Below, in pieces: positions 62,345 to 64,000 of a stretch of 64,000 bases of DNA (its first letter is position 1; every line of letters starts with the position of its first letter). This stretch comes from Polyodon spathula (taxonomy: Eukaryota; Chordata; Actinopteri; Acipenseriformes; Polyodontidae), in assembly GCF_017654505.1 (NCBI RefSeq), contig NC_054543.1:26600747-26664746 (forward strand). Direction: 5' to 3'. A program made the translations under genes and the position numbers. The notes beneath the pieces were generated by a model. That model did no database searches and was not told the origin of the DNA. It was given only the letters and a program-made list of their open reading frames with translations.

Positions 62345-64000
62345 TTAACTCAATGTCGGTGTGGTACCCTATGTCTCATTACTGTACACGTGCGGTGATT
62401 TCCGGCAGTCAGTATGCTAACATCGGCCTCAGTAAGGTACACAGCCGGTGACTTGCACCAAAGACAGAATACCCTCTGCCTCAGTACTGTACCCATGTGG
62501 TGGAATGCACCAGAGTCATGTGCTACCCTCTGCCTCAGTACTGTACACATGGGGTGAATTACATCAAAGTCGATGTGGTACCCTACGCATCACTACTTTA
62601 CACATGTGGTGAAATGCACCAGAGCCGTGTGCTACCCTCCGCCTTAGTACTGTACAAGTGTGGTGACTTGGTTTGGTACCCTAAGCCTCAGTACTGTATA
62701 GGTGTAGTGACTTGCACCCGAGTCATTGTGGTACCCTATGGCTCAATTTTACAAGTGCAATGACTTGCACCTGAGTTGGTTTGGTAACCTACTCCTCACT
62801 ACTGTACACATGCGGTGACTTGCACTGGAGTAGCTGTGGTACTCTACACCTCAGTGGTGTCTTGCACCAGAGTCGGTGTGGTACCCTAAGCCTCAGTACT
62901 ATACACGTGCATTTCCTTGCACAAGAGTTAGAATGGCACCCTCCACCTCACTACTGTACACGTGCGGTGACTTGCACCGGAGTCATTATTGTACCCCTGC
63001 ATAAGTACTGTCCACCTGCGGTGGCACACCAGAGTCTCAGTACTGTACACGTGCAGTGACTTGCACCTGAGACAGTATGATACTTGCTTCAGTACTGTTG
63101 ACTTGCAGCAGAGTCGGAATGGTACCTTCCGCCTCAGTACTGTACACATGTGGTGAGTTGCACCGTAGTCAGTAATGTAAATGTGCTGAGACTTGCGCCA
63201 GAGGACCCTCAGCCTCTGTACTGTACATGTGCGGTGACTTGCACCTTCATCAGTACTGTGCACGTGCAGTGACTTGCACCCGAGTAATTGTGGTACCCTA
63301 TGGCTCACTTGTACACGTGCAGTAACTTGTACCGGAGTCAGTATTGTACCCCGGCTAAGTACTGTCCACCTGCAGTGACCTACAACAGAGTTGGTGTGCT
63401 ACCCAACGTCTCAGTACTGTGCACGTGCGGTGACTTGAACCTGAGTCGGTGTGGTACCCTACGCGTCAGTACTGTACACTTGCGGTAACTTCCACCTGAG
63501 TCACTGTGATACCCTAAGCTCACGACTGTACAAATGCGATGACTTCCACCTGAGCTGGTTTGGTACCCTACACCTCACTATTGTACATGTGCAGTGGCTT
63601 GCACCGAAGTCAGCACTGTCCACGTGCAGTAACCTGCACCAGAGTTGATGTGGTACCCTTCTCCTCAGTACTGTACACATGCATTGACATGTACCGGAGA
63701 CAGTATGATACCTGCATTAAGTAGTCCAGCACCAGAGTCAGTGTAGTACACCTGTGGTGAATTGCACCGGAATCAGCACAGTACCATTGGTCTCAGTAAT
63801 GTACACGTGAATTGACTTACAGCAGAGTCGAAATGGTACCCTACGCCTCAATACTAAACACATGTGGTGACTTGTACCGGCCTCAGTACTGTACATGTGT
63901 GGTGACTTACACCAGAGTCGGTGTAGTACCCTGCGGTGAAGTACTGTACACGTGTTGTGAGTTACACAGGAATCAGTAATGTACACTTGCGGAGAATTGC
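62345..64000. repeat. Minisatellite of about 54 bp, about 30 diverged units, runs off the edge
   Basis: Units share CTCAGTACTGTACACGTGCG, then GTGACTTGCACC(A/G)GAGTC and GTGGTACCCTA. They vary in length and sequence. GGTACC recurs in many units. There are no unique spacers, so it is not a CRISPR-like array. The array continues past 64000. Confidence 0.92.

Noticed and set aside
62345..64000. CRISPR-like repeat spacing
   Set aside because: Units are contiguous and diverged, with no unique spacers, in a vertebrate genome. It is a minisatellite; the short frames inside are artefacts.

Overview
This is nuclear DNA from a vertebrate, most likely a non-teleost ray-finned fish such as a sturgeon or paddlefish. 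The host call rests on intron-containing alpha-tubulin exons, on a fish-type mixture of mobile elements (CR1 and L2 LINEs, Tc1, piggyBac, hAT, Harbinger-like, DIRS, Ty3/gypsy), and on a CR1 family with an (AACATAAG)n tail that I associate with sturgeon-type genomes. The species is an inference. There is no operon structure. Almost everything recognisable apart from tubulin is transposon-derived.

Host genes: two alpha-tubulin units lie head to tail on the minus strand. The right unit (23377-25346) has exons 2, 3 and 4 with good splice sites, but a 1-bp deletion in exon 4 breaks the frame and exon 1 was not found. The left unit (6827-8992) has a TATA box, an ATG-only exon 1 and exon 2, with a 66-bp minisatellite in intron 1. 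Its exons 3 and 4 are not within the 6.8 kb to the window edge.

Layout: 1-3100 holds decayed tyrosine-recombinase copies and a CR1 tail. 6.8-9.0 kb is tubulin unit 1. 10.5-13.6 kb is an L2 LINE split by a solo LTR. 13.6-15.5 kb is a dead hAT transposase. 16.0-18.4 kb is gypsy pol debris plus an LTR. 18.5-19.6 kb and 21.3-21.6 kb are CR1 tails. 23.4-25.3 kb is tubulin unit 2. 25.6-27.2 kb and 28.1-29.7 kb are two complete-length Tc1 elements. 29.8-33.1 kb holds CR1 tails and microsatellites. 34.0-34.8 kb is a USP-protease-like relic. 35.0-37.0 kb is gypsy and DIRS gag debris. 37.3-47.9 kb is a nest of piggyBac, a solo LTR and four CR1 copies (G, F, H, I). 47.9-48.7 kb is a gypsy RNase H relic plus LTR. 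49.2-51.6 kb is a piggyBac end and an internally deleted DIRS element with inverted repeats. 52.6-54.3 kb is a Harbinger-like foldback element inside a second tyrosine-recombinase element. 56.0-57.5 kb is an inverted second piggyBac copy. 58.2-58.5 kb is a SINE plus 5S rRNA relic. 59.0-60.9 kb is a ZMYM1-like hAT. 61.4-61.5 kb is a near-perfect palindrome. 62.3 kb to the end is a minisatellite.

Most notable system: the CR1 family has an ORF1 (zinc-knuckle-like N-terminus plus SGNH esterase) and an ORF2 (APE endonuclease plus reverse transcriptase). In all three copies that cover the junction, ORF1 ends with codons CAU UUA AAC UAG. This places the classic -1 slippery heptamer U UUA AAC immediately before the stop. 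In copies F and G the -1 frame runs open from the heptamer into ORF2. Copies F and I have no in-frame AUG before the endonuclease motifs; G has one created by a private substitution. The sequence therefore predicts that ORF2 is made by programmed -1 frameshifting as an ORF1-ORF2 fusion.
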